From Pseudomonadota bacterium (GTDB lineage: Bacteria > Pseudomonadota > Gammaproteobacteria > UBA9214), in NCBI GenBank assembly GCA_029287615.1, contig JARFQV010000064.1:1-46273 (forward strand): DNA of 46,273 bases, given 5' to 3'. The notes beneath the pieces are model-generated. The model did not search any database, was not told where the DNA came from, and saw only the letters and a list, made by a program, of their open reading frames with translations. Below, piece by piece: positions 25,696 through 34,365 of this stretch; within the stretch, counting starts at the first letter, position 1; the number at the start of each line of letters is the position of its first letter. The translations under genes were made by a program, and so were the position numbers.

Positions 25696-26115
25696 TTACG
25701 GACCCGCTGTATCACCCCGTACAATGCTTCCCCGAACCGGGCGGGAAAAGAACGTCTTCAGTAACAAGTCGAGTGACAACGCATCACTGCGATTCCAGGG
25801 CAGCAGGCTAAGACAGCGCGCCATGGTGCAATAGCCAAATAGTACCTGCGCCCATGTTCCGATGGCGGGAATCCAGTACATCCATTGCAGAGGCTCTGGC
25901 CACGACACAAGAAGAAGCATCAGATACCAGAACCGCACTTGTACCGGGAATGCAGTAAGGCCGCCTTCTCTGGACACGAAGTGTATTAACTGAATAATCG
26001 TAAGACCGATCGCAAAGAAAAATCCCGCCTGGTTTCCGGTTATACCCAGTGTAAGCAGACCTGCTGTTACCAGCAAATACCACCAGCCAAAATCTTTATA
26101 CTCAATCAGTAACAT
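25696..26115 (-). CDS. Small conserved membrane protein
   Basis: 139 residues with four hydrophobic segments (LLVTAGLLTLGITG, FFFAIGLTIIQLIHFV, FWYLMLLLVSW, IPAIGTWAQVLFGYC), then an amphipathic tail ending in a conserved-looking FFSRPVRGSI. I recall similar unnamed proteins in sulfur-oxidising and other proteobacteria, but know no function. It is divergent from the tandem HMA-like gene 300 bases away, so a shared role in metal handling is possible but only inferred from context. Confidence 0.7.
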   Translation of the reverse strand: MLLIEYKDFGWWYLLVTAGLLTLGITGNQAGFFFAIGLTIIQLIHFVSREGGLTAFPVQVRFWYLMLLLVSWPEPLQWMYWIPAIGTWAQVLFGYCTMARCLSLLPWNRSDALSLDLLLKTFFSRPVRGSIVRGDTAGP

Positions 26116-26414
26116 AGCCGTACCATCCGTTTGTATTCATACAGAAACAGGTGCCATCAGCTTGAGCGCGGCCGCCTTTTCACGCGCCTTCAAGAAGGCA
26201 CTCGGTACGGCACCGGCGACCTGGCGACGTTCGAATCGTAACAGCGGTTGACTACCACAAATCCTGTTTAGCGCACATTGCCGCCCCACAGCTTTGTAGG
26301 GTGGGCGGTATAGTCTGCAGGTGCGGGTGCACACTACTATCCGGCAAATGGATTGAAGAAGCGGCAATTACCACATACACTTTTCCATAGTTCAGATCCT
26401 GGATTCCACGGACA

Positions 26415-26921
26415 ATGGTCAGAATCGTACATGTTACCCGGGGGCGGCTGCGCATGCGCCTCGATGAGGTGAGGAGCCGCCCCGCTGTAGCTGCGCAGCT
26501 CCATGAGCAGCTCATGGCCGTATCGGGGATTCATCAAGTGGAAATCAAATCCCGCACCGGCAGCGTGTTACTGGCCTATGATCCGCGTGTACTTGGATCG
26601 GCGGATTTTCTGGATGAATTTTCCATGGCCATGGGAAAGCTGTTTCCCGCCTATTTTGCACCCGGGCGTCTTCGCATCAGAATCGATCTGCTCAGGGGAA
26701 GACGCAAGCTCGCCGGCAGGATTCAGCGGCTGCTTGGGCCCGTTGGGGGTATCCACCGGCTGGAGATCGATCCGGCCGATGGTGCCTGCTTGCTTGTCTA
26801 TGATTCGCAAGTGATCACTTCACCCGAGTTTATCGATCTTGTGTCGCGTTCCCTGGCCGTAGAGCTGCCTCTGATCGATGTAAAGAAGATTTTTTCCCGT
26901 ACCGGTCTCGGACGGGGATAA
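26415..26921 (+). CDS. Tandem heavy-metal-associated-like (HMA_2 type) domain protein
   Basis: 168 residues made of two related ferredoxin-like units. Unit one runs from VHVTRGRLRMRL through GIHQVEIKSRTGSVLLAYDP; unit two from FAPGRLRIRI through GIHRLEIDPADGACLLVYDS. Both keep the GRLRxR opening, the GIxxxE strand and the final hydrophobic strand, but neither has the CxxC metal site of classical HMA domains. Such units occur in P-type ATPase N-termini and as stand-alone proteins of unknown function. There is no signal peptide, so it is cytoplasmic. Start ATG 26415 follows a weak ribosome site. Confidence 0.75.
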   Translation: MVRIVHVTRGRLRMRLDEVRSRPAVAAQLHEQLMAVSGIHQVEIKSRTGSVLLAYDPRVLGSADFLDEFSMAMGKLFPAYFAPGRLRIRIDLLRGRRKLAGRIQRLLGPVGGIHRLEIDPADGACLLVYDSQVITSPEFIDLVSRSLAVELPLIDVKKIFSRTGLGRG

Positions 26922-27036
26922 CGGTTCGATGCCTGGATATCTACCTGTATTGAAACTGGTTTCGGGTGCAGGGGTTGCGGGTGGGTCTGTTGCAGGAGTC
27001 CCCGATATCGAGGATCAAGGCGGGGTCTGAAGTAGC

Positions 27037-27399
27037 ATGTGGTTAATCGACCAGATAGCGGAACGGAAAATCAACGAGGCGGTTGAGAGGGGTGATCTCG
27101 ATAATCTGCCGGGATCAGGCAGGCCTCTCAGGCAGGACGAAGACCTGTTGGTGCCTGAAGAGCTGCGGGTCGCGTACCGGTTGTTGAAAAATGCCGGTTA
27201 TCTCCCACCCGATGTCGAGTTACGCAGGGATATCGAGAGCACCGAATCATTGCTGATTCAGGCGAGTACGCAGGAAGAATCCAGCAGTTTGAATAAACGT
27301 CTTGCCTACCTGCGTATGAAGTCAAGCATTTCAGGTTCTCTCTCTCCCCTGTTTACCGAAGCCTTTTATACAGCAAAGCTGGAAGAGAAAGGTCAATAG
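27037..27399 (+). CDS. DUF1992 (DnaJ-homologue subfamily C28-like) protein
   Basis: 120 residues. The start MWLIDQIAERKINEAVERGDLDNLPGSGRPL is the hallmark of DUF1992, including the conserved LPGxGxPL. It continues with ELRVAYRLLKNAGYLPPDVELRRDI and a charged helical end. The family is widespread in proteobacteria and related to the human DNAJC28 conserved domain, but lacks a J domain and a proven function. Length and start fit the family. Confidence 0.9.
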   Translation: MWLIDQIAERKINEAVERGDLDNLPGSGRPLRQDEDLLVPEELRVAYRLLKNAGYLPPDVELRRDIESTESLLIQASTQEESSSLNKRLAYLRMKSSISGSLSPLFTEAFYTAKLEEKGQ

Positions 27400-27454
27400 G
27401 TTGGGTTGTACAGGCCGAATCCGGTCCGGGAGGCGCGACCTTGAGGTGGTTACC

Positions 27455-28192
27455 TTAGCGTTTCCGCCGTGGTCTGGACCTGGGCGGTGCATCCGGCTGC
27501 CTGGCGCCCGAGCACTTTTTGCGCCTGCCCTGAAACAGGCTGTACCCCTCCTGTTCCTCCAGGTAGACCAGCAATTTGACGATATGATTTTGCGCTTCAG
27601 CCAGCCTGTGGCGGCCTTCTATCTGTTCCGCATCCCGGGCATCGCGCAGTGTCTTGAGGCTCTGAATTATGGACTGACTGTCCTTGAGGGGTGCCTTCTG
27701 GAGGCGGTCCCTGAAGTCATAGTAGGAAATGGTATCGAGCTCATGTCCATACTCGCCTTCCATCGTATGCATCACTACCTTGCCGAGTGCCTTCTGCTCG
27801 GGGATGAAGAAGTTGAACGGCCCGACCGGGGCCCCCGGGGTGGTCGTGGCGAGTGCCCTGCGCACGGCCGTCACACAACCGATTACCGTGGGATCCTGTG
27901 TGTAGGGGCCATAGCGGTTTACGGCCGCCGACCAGCCGAAGAAACGAACCAGGAGGTACAGGGTTTCTTCTGCGTAGGAGCCGTCCGGATACCGCTCCTG
28001 CAGGACTCCAAGTCCTCCGAGTTCCAGGATCTTGTAAATGCGGCTCTGCAGGTCCTCGCAGGCCGACATAAAGGGATTCACGTATAGCGCCGTCAGTCGC
28101 TGGCGCTCCTTCTGGCGCTCCTGCTCCTGACTGTGCGCCCAGGTCAGCGCTGCCCAAGCCCCCATTGCCAGAGGAATCAACCACTGCTGCAT
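27455..28192 (-). CDS. Conserved hypothetical protein with N-terminal membrane anchor
   Basis: 245 residues from the ATG at 28192, which has an AGG five bases upstream; a GTG at 28225 lacks a site. The first 18 residues (MQQWLIPLAMGAWAALTWA) are one hydrophobic helix, followed by a basic coiled segment (HSQEQERQKERQRL). The body, YVNPFMSACEDLQSRIYKILELGGL...RYPDGSYAEETLYLLVRFFGW...NRYGPYTQD, is a pattern I recall in unnamed conserved proteins. The C-terminus is Arg/Pro/Lys-rich and probably disordered. No catalytic motif is apparent and the function is unknown. Confidence 0.8.
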   Translation of the reverse strand: MQQWLIPLAMGAWAALTWAHSQEQERQKERQRLTALYVNPFMSACEDLQSRIYKILELGGLGVLQERYPDGSYAEETLYLLVRFFGWSAAVNRYGPYTQDPTVIGCVTAVRRALATTTPGAPVGPFNFFIPEQKALGKVVMHTMEGEYGHELDTISYYDFRDRLQKAPLKDSQSIIQSLKTLRDARDAEQIEGRHRLAEAQNHIVKLLVYLEEQEGYSLFQGRRKKCSGARQPDAPPRSRPRRKR

Positions 28193-28320
28193 GGATACCT
28201 GTATCCTCTCTTGCTGGTTCAACACAGGTGAGGTAACAGTTTCTCTCTAACCGGTTTGTTTGTCCACTCCGTTTTTGGGTAGTCAATCCTTGTCCCGGCT
28301 GTACATCGGCCTCTACGCTA

Positions 28321-28755
28321 TCAGTCCCGCGAATACAGCATCCGGGCGCGGCGCTCGAACAGCGGCAGCAACTCGCTGCTGCCGGTCTCCAGCAATAGCT
28401 GCAGCGCGCCATTCACAAGGCCCGGTTTCATGGTCAGTCCCAGGTCAACCGCAACCCTGCAGTCTACAACGCTGATCGGCGTAAAGGACCAGTCTATATG
28501 CAGTTCGTGGAAAGGGCCATCGTTTGCGGTAATGTGAATACCACAACAGGGCTCCAGCAGTGCCTTCGTGTGAAAGTCGAATACGGCCAAACCTGCCCGC
28601 AACTGCTGTTCGGCAAGGAGAAAGTTGTCACTCCTGTCCACTACCCGTGCGTATTTCCAGCCGGGAAGAAACTCCGGGTAACGCTCGATATCGGCCACCA
28701 GATCGAATACCTGTCGTCATGGGTAGGGGAAGTGCATCGAGTCGCGGTAGCGCAT
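28321..28755 (-). pseudogene. RatA/COQ10-type polyketide cyclase-like (SRPBCC) gene with in-frame TGA
   Basis: The frame reads MRYRDSMHFPYP, then TGA (28719-28717), then RQVFDLVADIERYPEFLPGWKYARVVDR and the rest of a COQ10/RatA START-like domain to RARMLYSRD. Alignment in my head to the family (PYTPEQLFDLVADVERYPEFLP) shows that the TGA replaces one residue without changing frame, so this is a nonsense change rather than a frameshift. A GTG at 28698 could restart translation but would lose the first strand. Family members bind a lipid such as ubiquinone. The likely status is an early pseudogene, or a sequencing error. Confidence 0.65.
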
Positions 28756-28883
28756 GGTCCTGGCCTGGTCGAGGTTGAGTCTAATCGTCGTTATCGACTG
28801 ATCGGAGATCCGCCAGCAGATTTATCCGGTGCTGTTTGATATAGATCAACCAATCCGTACTTTCATTCTGCAACTCCAGTTAA

Positions 28884-29474
28884 TCGTACATACTTAACCC
28901 GACCTGTGCGGTACCCATCCACAAGGTGATTACCGACAAGCCTATCATCAAGGTGCCGGGTTGTCCGCCTATCGCGGAAGTGATGACGGGAGTCATTACC
29001 TACATGCTTAGCTTTGACCGGTTCCCGGAGCTGGATCGACAGGGGCGGCCAAAGATGTTCTACAGCCAGCGCCTGCATGACAAGTGTTACCGTCGACCAC
29101 ATTTCGATGCCGGTCAGTTCGTCGAGCGCTTTGACGACGAAGGTGCGCGCAAGGGCTACTGCCTGTACAAGGTGGGTTGCAAGGGCCTGACAACCTACAA
29201 TGCCTGTTCCACTGTCGAGTGGAACGGCAGGCTGTCCTGACCGGTCAAGTCGGGTCACGATTGTCTGGGTTGTGCGGAAGACAATTTCTGGGACCGTGGT
29301 TCCTTTTACGGCCCGGTTACCAATCTGAATGTTCCCGGAGGCGTCGAGGCTACAGCCGACAAGGTCGGCGCGGTGTTTGCGGGTGCGGCAGCCATCGGTG
29401 TCGCGGCCCATGCGGCAGCATCGCATTGTGCCAGAAGGGGCGTCCTGCATTTGCAGAGTACAGAAAGGCCGTAA
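28884..29474 (+). pseudogene. [NiFe]-hydrogenase small subunit, 5'-truncated with in-frame TGA
   Basis: The frame carries [26 protein letters not shown], then the characteristic [30 protein letters not shown] and [14 protein letters not shown] at 29238-29240 then falls exactly where family members have Trp or Phe in the sequence S-W-P. After it the same frame continues PVKSGHDCLGCAEDNFWDRGSFYG and GVEATADKVGAVFAGAAAIGVAAHAA up to a TAA at 29472. The distal-cluster ligands (His and three Cys), the medial-cluster cysteines and the last proximal cysteine are all intact. The N-terminal half with the other proximal ligands is missing (stop at 28881), and no large-subunit gene follows. It is a remnant of a group 1 membrane hydrogenase. 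Confidence 0.85.
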
Positions 29475-29837
29475 CGGTGTGGATCGATATGGCCCAGAAT
29501 GTGGTGATTGCGACAATCACCGTCACCCATCGCAGCATGATACGGATCCCCCCTCCGATATTCCCGGCCCTTGATCAAGATGACCTGCGAACTACCTGCT
29601 ATTATTAACTGTAGACGCTACCGTACACGAAGTCCCGGTTTCGAAATAAACCGCATGATGTGTGCAAAGGCCAATGATTTAACGGCAAGGTGGCAGTCCG
29701 TTCGCTACGTAGAGCAACGGGCGGGGGCTGGTGTTGATTCGCCGGTCGGCGGTGTCGTTGACTCGTACCGCAAGGCCACGATCCAGACAATCAACGGCCT
29801 GCACACAACCGATGGCATCCGTTCAGGCAGGCCCTGG
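29475..29837. other. Intergenic region downstream of the hydrogenase remnant
   Basis: About 360 bases. Frames on both strands were read for remnants of a hydrogenase large subunit (for example a DPVTRIEGH-like motif) and none was seen. No gene or structured element was identified. Confidence 0.45.
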
Positions 29838-30617
29838 TCAACACTCCGCCTTGATCAGCAGCCTTTGAGTTTCGCCTTGCGGCGCTGCGGCGGGTTCACC
29901 GGTATCTTCACCCAGCCCCAGTCCCAGCCCGAGGCCCAGGGGGTCGGCCTCTGCGGGAGCCGGTTTGGTGTCCTGCAGGTCCATTTCGCGAACCTGCTCA
30001 GTGCCCAGACCGAGTCCCAGTCCCAGCGGATCGGCTTCCTGTTCGGCCACTGGAACCGGTTCCGGTGTCTGGGCGGACACTTCGGGCAGAAGGCCCGCAT
30101 CGGCAACGTACTCTCCCGCGAAATAACAGGAGACTGCCTGATAACGGGCGCGTTCGGACGGATCCATTTCCGCAACACCGGCCTTCTCCGGGTCATGGAG
30201 ATAGGCCTGCCAGTAGTTGTAGCCACCCAGCAGGGCCAGTGCCTCGCGGCCTCTCAGCTGCAGCAGCAGAGCTGCCTGGGCGGCATGGGCACTGCCGTTG
30301 GAGTACACCACAACGGTCCGACCGGCCGGCAGGCTATCCAGGGAATCGGCGGATAGCAGGCTGGCGAGGGGGATGTGCCGGGCGTTCTCGATCTGACCTG
30401 CCTCAAAATCCTGTTCATCACGAATATCGATCAGTTCGAAATCCCGCTGCTCCCGGATCAGGCGGTCCGCCAGCTCCGGCACGGTGATATGGTCCTCTCC
30501 GGCCGCGATGCGCTGGGCGAGCGCCGCTGCGACGCTGCCATTAACCGTCCGGGTAGTGTTATCGCAGCCGGAGATGAGCAGGCTGGAGAGCAGGATGGTC
30601 AGCAATGGAATTTTCAT
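29838..30617 (-). CDS. Rhodanese-like lipoprotein with GLGLG repeats, active Cys replaced
   Basis: 259 residues. A lipoprotein signal ends in LISGC (Cys18), so the protein is probably anchored to a membrane facing the periplasm. A rhodanese domain spans about 43-150: FELIDIRDEQDFEAGQIENARHIPL, then VVVYSNGSAHAA, then GGYNYWQAYL. The catalytic cysteine position of the active loop is Ser106, so thiosulfate:cyanide-type sulfur transfer is not expected. The C-terminal 80 residues hold two acidic copies of EADPLGLGLGLG, an odd low-complexity element. It is the last gene of the sulfur-reductase operon, 12 bases after the PsrC-like gene, and may bind rather than transfer sulfur compounds. Confidence 0.85.
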   Translation of the reverse strand: MKIPLLTILLSSLLISGCDNTTRTVNGSVAAALAQRIAAGEDHITVPELADRLIREQRDFELIDIRDEQDFEAGQIENARHIPLASLLSADSLDSLPAGRTVVVYSNGSAHAAQAALLLQLRGREALALLGGYNYWQAYLHDPEKAGVAEMDPSERARYQAVSCYFAGEYVADAGLLPEVSAQTPEPVPVAEQEADPLGLGLGLGTEQVREMDLQDTKPAPAEADPLGLGLGLGLGEDTGEPAAAPQGETQRLLIKAEC

Positions 30618-30629
30618 AACGAGGTCCGT

Positions 30630-31625
30630 TCAATGGGTCAGTCGTAACAGCAGTTGCGGATCGAACTGCACGGCATAATCGGTCCAGGTACTGACCTGGC
30701 CCATTTCCACCGTCAGATAGCGCAGCATGAACCCGCCATACAGAACCAGAAAAGAGGCCACCATGGAAAAGCGGCAGATACCGCGCATTTCGAATATCTC
30801 CAGCACGATCGGGATCAGCAGACCGGGCAGCACGAACCATAGCCAGAATGGCACGGTGTAATCACCGCCCAGGACCATGTTGACCGTCTCCAGCTGTTGT
30901 GCCGCTCCGGTACTGAGATTGATGACGAGCATCGCGATCAGTGTCAGTTCGATACCGATGAGGGTGACATCGGCCCGGGTGAAGAAGTGTTTTTCGCAAT
31001 CCAGGCGGGAACCGATCAGGGCCAGCGCCCCGGCGCTGGACAGGCCGGAGACCAGAAACAGGGGGCCCAGCAGACCGGTATTCCAGAACGGCCGTGCGCT
31101 GAAGGCACTGAGCAGCACGCCGGTATAGACACCCAGGGCCACGGCGAGTGGAATGACCATCACAGCCACCGGGCGTCGGGCGTTTTCGCTGAGATCGAGC
31201 GCCCGGGTGCCGAGGGGAAGCTTCTCGACCCAGCCGGCCAGCGCTGGATAACCGCGCCGCAGGGTGGAAAGCGTCTGCAATATCATCAGGGGATAGACCA
31301 GAATGAGGATCCAGGCCCCCCAGGACATGGGGGAGGCCGGCTCGAAGCTGGTATAGAAGCGGAACACATGCAGCTTGTATTCCAGGTCGAGGAACAGCGC
31401 CGTCATACCGATCGACAGGGCAACCGGTGCCCAGAGGGCAAAGCGATCATGGGTGAAAGGCATCTCATCTGACTTGCGCGCCAGCACGGCGTAGGCGGCA
31501 AAGCACATAATGCCTGCCGTGAGGCCGCCGAGGAACAGGTATACGGGGATTTCCCAGCTCCATATCGCCAGGCTTGGATCCACCTTGGGATTGTGGCGGG
31601 CGGTAACCAGGAGTTCTTCGACCAT
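30630..31625 (-). CDS. psrC: NrfD/PsrC-type membrane subunit of molybdoenzyme complex
   Basis: 331 residues with eight or nine hydrophobic helices. The opening WSWEIPVYLFLGGLTAGIMCFAAYAVLA is diagnostic of NrfD/PsrC proteins, which bind quinone at the periplasmic side and pass electrons to or from the FeS subunit. Further conserved parts are LYKLHVFRFYTSFEPASPMSWGAWIL-like helices and YTVPFWLWFVLPGLLIPIVLEI. The start at 31625 lies nine bases after the upstream FeS gene's stop; the frame extends upstream only by overlapping that gene. Menaquinol or ubiquinol is the likely partner. The gene symbol reflects family, not a proven substrate. Confidence 0.9.
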   Translation of the reverse strand: MVEELLVTARHNPKVDPSLAIWSWEIPVYLFLGGLTAGIMCFAAYAVLARKSDEMPFTHDRFALWAPVALSIGMTALFLDLEYKLHVFRFYTSFEPASPMSWGAWILILVYPLMILQTLSTLRRGYPALAGWVEKLPLGTRALDLSENARRPVAVMVIPLAVALGVYTGVLLSAFSARPFWNTGLLGPLFLVSGLSSAGALALIGSRLDCEKHFFTRADVTLIGIELTLIAMLVINLSTGAAQQLETVNMVLGGDYTVPFWLWFVLPGLLIPIVLEIFEMRGICRFSMVASFLVLYGGFMLRYLTVEMGQVSTWTDYAVQFDPQLLLRLTH

Positions 31626-31633
31626 GCCGCAGC

Positions 31634-32176
31634 TCACACCAGGTAGTAGACGTTCGGGATGTTGCCGGTCTCGGGCAGCAGGGTCTTGTGTCTGCGGGTA
31701 CGCAGCAGACGGCTGACCTGGCTGTCCGGGTCGTTCAGGATGCCGAAATACATACACCCGGTCGGGCAGGCCGAGACACAGGCCGGATCCATTCCCTGAT
31801 CCACCCGGTGGTGGCAGAAGGTGCACTTGTCGATATAGCCCTGCGGGTGCATGATCAGCCGGGCGTCATAGGGACAGGCGGCAATGCAGGCCTTGCAGCC
31901 GGTGCATTTCTCCGCGGCTACCAGCACGATGTTGGTGTCCTTCCAGTAGTGACTGGCCCCGGTCGGGCAGTTGGTGACACAGGTGGCATGGCCGCAGTGA
32001 TTACAGCGCTCCGAACGGAACTCGGTGTGCAGATGCGGGTACTCGCCGCGTGTCTCCTCGACCACCCAGTCACGGTTGAGACCCGCGGGAACCTGGTTTT
32101 CGTTCTTGCAGGCCACCACGCAATCCCCGCAACCGATACAGGCCGTGGTATCGATTACCATGGCATAGTTGATCAT
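31634..32176 (-). CDS. psrB: Four-cluster ferredoxin subunit (PsrB/PhsB-like)
   Basis: 180 residues with four cysteine groups that bind four [4Fe-4S] clusters: CIGCGDCVVACKNEN, CNHCGHATCVTNCPTGA, CTGCKACIAACPYDARLI and CTFCHHRVDQGMDPACVSACPTG. This is the DMSO-reductase-family electron-transfer subunit. It has no signal peptide, so export must be as a partner of the Tat-bearing catalytic subunit. Its ATG is one base after the catalytic subunit's TGA (TGAGATG), so the two are translationally coupled. The residue pattern alone does not separate polysulfide, thiosulfate or tetrathionate enzymes. Confidence 0.92.
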   Translation of the reverse strand: MINYAMVIDTTACIGCGDCVVACKNENQVPAGLNRDWVVEETRGEYPHLHTEFRSERCNHCGHATCVTNCPTGASHYWKDTNIVLVAAEKCTGCKACIAACPYDARLIMHPQGYIDKCTFCHHRVDQGMDPACVSACPTGCMYFGILNDPDSQVSRLLRTRRHKTLLPETGNIPNVYYLV

Positions 32177-32177
32177 C

Positions 32178-34361
32178 TCATGCGTCCTCCCGTACCAGGG
32201 TGACGAAGCTGGCGCGCATCCCGGTACCCCCCATGACAGGATCGATCTTGATGTTGTGCATCAGTCCGGCATCATCCGCACCGGCACCATAGGCCAGCCG
32301 CTGCCGGGGATCAGTATGACCGAAGCCGTGAACCAGGAACACCGAGTCGGGCCGGATCCGCTGGGTGATCCGTACGCGGATACGATTGCTGTGGGTGCCC
32401 TCCGGATTTTTCAGGCGCACGTACTCCCCGTTACCGACCCTCAGGATTGCGGCGGCAGAGGGGTGCACCCACACGGTGTTTTCCGGCATGAGCTCGAAGA
32501 GCAGCGGATTGTTGATGGTGCGCCCGAAGGTGTGAGCCGCCGCACGTCCGTAATTGAGATGAAAAAAACCATCGGGGGGGCGTTCCGGTGGGGTGTATTT
32601 CGGCAGGGGATCATGTCCTGTACCGGCCAGGTGCTGCGAATAGAGTTCGATCCTGCCGCTGGGGGTATTGAACCGGACCGTTTTCCCCGGCTCGAAATAG
32701 ACCGGCGTCTTGCGGGGAAAGGCCTTGACCCCGACGTGTTCCATCTCAGCCAGCGAGGAACCGACCTGCCGGAGTTGCCAGTCCAGGACTTCGCGGTAAT
32801 CCTGCCAGGGAAAGTATTCCTCGAGGTCCAGGTGACCGGCGAGTGTCTTGGCGATCCACCAGGCGGGTTTGCTCTCGAACCTGGGTGAGAATCCAGGACT
32901 GCGCAGAGCCAGGGTCGGCGTGCGCTCGGCCTTGTTGCGCAGGTCGTCATAACGTTCCAGGTAGGTACACTCCGGCAGCACCACGTCGGCGTAGCCGGTT
33001 ATCTCTGCCGGCATGGTGTCGACCACGACGATCAGGTCCAGTGACTCCGCGGCCTGTTTCAGCTGACTGCGGATCCCCGGGATGGTCGTGATCAGGTTGG
33101 TCGCGTAGATGAACCAGCCCTTGAAGAAGGCACCAGGCCCTACCGAGTGGTCGATCAGTACATTGCTGATGCCAGTGGAGACCAGGGGATAGTCCCCCTG
33201 CACGATCGCCTTCCAGTCACGTTCCGGCCCGGGTGGTTCGGGGGCGGGATAGGGGGGTAAATCGACCTTCTCCTGCTGATAGAAACCGCCGGGACGGCCC
33301 CAGGAACCGAGCAGGGCGTTCAGGATGGCGATGGCCCGGCAGCGCTGGGTATCGTCTCCATACCAGGTGACATGGCGGCCCGGGTGAATCAGCGTTGCGG
33401 GTGCGGCCTGCGCCATGGCGCGGGCGGTCTCGCGGATCAGTGCCGGCTCCAGGCCGGTTTCCAGGTAGGCCCATTCGGGATTGTAGGGCTGCACGTGCCT
33501 GGCCAGCTCATCGAAGCCACTGCAATGTTGCTCTACATAGGTCCGGTCATACAACTGTTCGTTGATGAGGACGTTCATCCAGGCCAGCAGCAGGGCGGTG
33601 TCGGTGCCCGGCTTGATGGGCAGCCAGTGCCTGGATTTGGATGCCGGGACCGAGAATCGCGGGTCGACGGTAATCAGGGTGGCGCCCTGGTCGAGGGCCT
33701 GCATCAGGGTTTGTACCTGGCTGTTGTGCAGGTTCTCTCCGATATGCGAACCGATCAGCACGATACACCGGGAATTCGCCATGTCGGTACGGTCCGGCGA
33801 TCCCACCCCTTCACCGAAGGTCAGGCCAAAGGCGGTTTCACGCGGTCCACGGCACTGGGCAAAGGAAGGATGTGCATAGGCATGTGAGCCGTATGCCTGC
33901 AGCAGCCGCTGGAAGTGTTTACCGCCATCACCATGCGAAAAAAGGGCGATTCGGTCCCTGCCGTGTTCCCGGGCGATTGCCCGCATCTTCCCCGCAATGG
34001 TGTCGAAGGCTTCCTCCCAGGTGACCGGCTGGAAGGTCTGCTTGCCGTTTCGGGATACCCGGATCACTGGCTGTCGGAGGCGATCCGGGTCGCTGTAGCT
34101 GGCGATACCGCCGGTTCCACGGGTGCAGAGTCGTCCGTTGCAGTGGGGGTCCTTCGGATTGCCGACCACCTTCCATGGCTTGCCATTCTCGGTGTAGAGG
34201 GTAGCGGCGCACTGCCAGAAACAGATATTGCACACCGTGCGTCGGGTCGCGACTTCACCGCTGCCTGGCAGCGGTGGCGCAGAGCAACCTCCCAGCAGGC
34301 CGGGCAGCAGACCTGCCGAGCCCATCAACGCTGAGAGCTTGAGGAACTCCCGCCGGTACAT
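32178..34361 (-). CDS. psrA: Molybdopterin oxidoreductase catalytic subunit (PsrA/PhsA-like)
   Basis: 727 residues. A Tat signal (YRREFLKLSALMGSAGLLPG) implies folded export to the periplasm. The [4Fe-4S] motif is CNICFWQC with a fourth cysteine in RLCTRG (Cys44, 47, 51, 79). Cys171 in FAQCRGPRE is the likely molybdenum ligand, as in PsrA/PhsA. Later hallmarks are IGSHIGENLHN, VDPRFSVPASK, WLPIKPGTDTALLLAWMN and the final substrate-pocket region HTFGRTINNP. The Tat signal argues against cytoplasmic sulfite dehydrogenase SoeA. Placement among rhodaneses suggests polysulfide, sulfur or thiosulfate as substrate; the direction of catalysis is not decided. It starts four bases after the triple-rhodanese stop. 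Confidence 0.88.
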   Translation of the reverse strand: MYRREFLKLSALMGSAGLLPGLLGGCSAPPLPGSGEVATRRTVCNICFWQCAATLYTENGKPWKVVGNPKDPHCNGRLCTRGTGGIASYSDPDRLRQPVIRVSRNGKQTFQPVTWEEAFDTIAGKMRAIAREHGRDRIALFSHGDGGKHFQRLLQAYGSHAYAHPSFAQCRGPRETAFGLTFGEGVGSPDRTDMANSRCIVLIGSHIGENLHNSQVQTLMQALDQGATLITVDPRFSVPASKSRHWLPIKPGTDTALLLAWMNVLINEQLYDRTYVEQHCSGFDELARHVQPYNPEWAYLETGLEPALIRETARAMAQAAPATLIHPGRHVTWYGDDTQRCRAIAILNALLGSWGRPGGFYQQEKVDLPPYPAPEPPGPERDWKAIVQGDYPLVSTGISNVLIDHSVGPGAFFKGWFIYATNLITTIPGIRSQLKQAAESLDLIVVVDTMPAEITGYADVVLPECTYLERYDDLRNKAERTPTLALRSPGFSPRFESKPAWWIAKTLAGHLDLEEYFPWQDYREVLDWQLRQVGSSLAEMEHVGVKAFPRKTPVYFEPGKTVRFNTPSGRIELYSQHLAGTGHDPLPKYTPPERPPDGFFHLNYGRAAAHTFGRTINNPLLFELMPENTVWVHPSAAAILRVGNGEYVRLKNPEGTHSNRIRVRITQRIRPDSVFLVHGFGHTDPRQRLAYGAGADDAGLMHNIKIDPVMGGTGMRASFVTLVREDA

Positions 34362-34365
34362 TTGC

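Noticed and set aside
28717-28719. TGA codons in the RatA-like and hydrogenase frames as selenocysteine or reassigned Trp
   Set aside because: No SECIS-like hairpin was recognised, the positions are not cysteine/selenocysteine sites, and many intact genes in the window use TGA as stop.
28926-29240. A stand-alone 104-residue gene at the hydrogenase fragment
   Set aside because: The same frame continues with hydrogenase sequence on both sides of the apparent start and stop, so it is a piece of a broken gene.
29571-30356. 261-codon plus-strand frame over the rhodanese lipoprotein
   Set aside because: It is antisense to a gene with a lipobox, rhodanese motifs and operon spacing; no recognisable product.
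30630-34361. Assignment of the molybdoenzyme as cytoplasmic sulfite dehydrogenase SoeABC
   Set aside because: The catalytic subunit has a clear Tat signal, which SoeA lacks.
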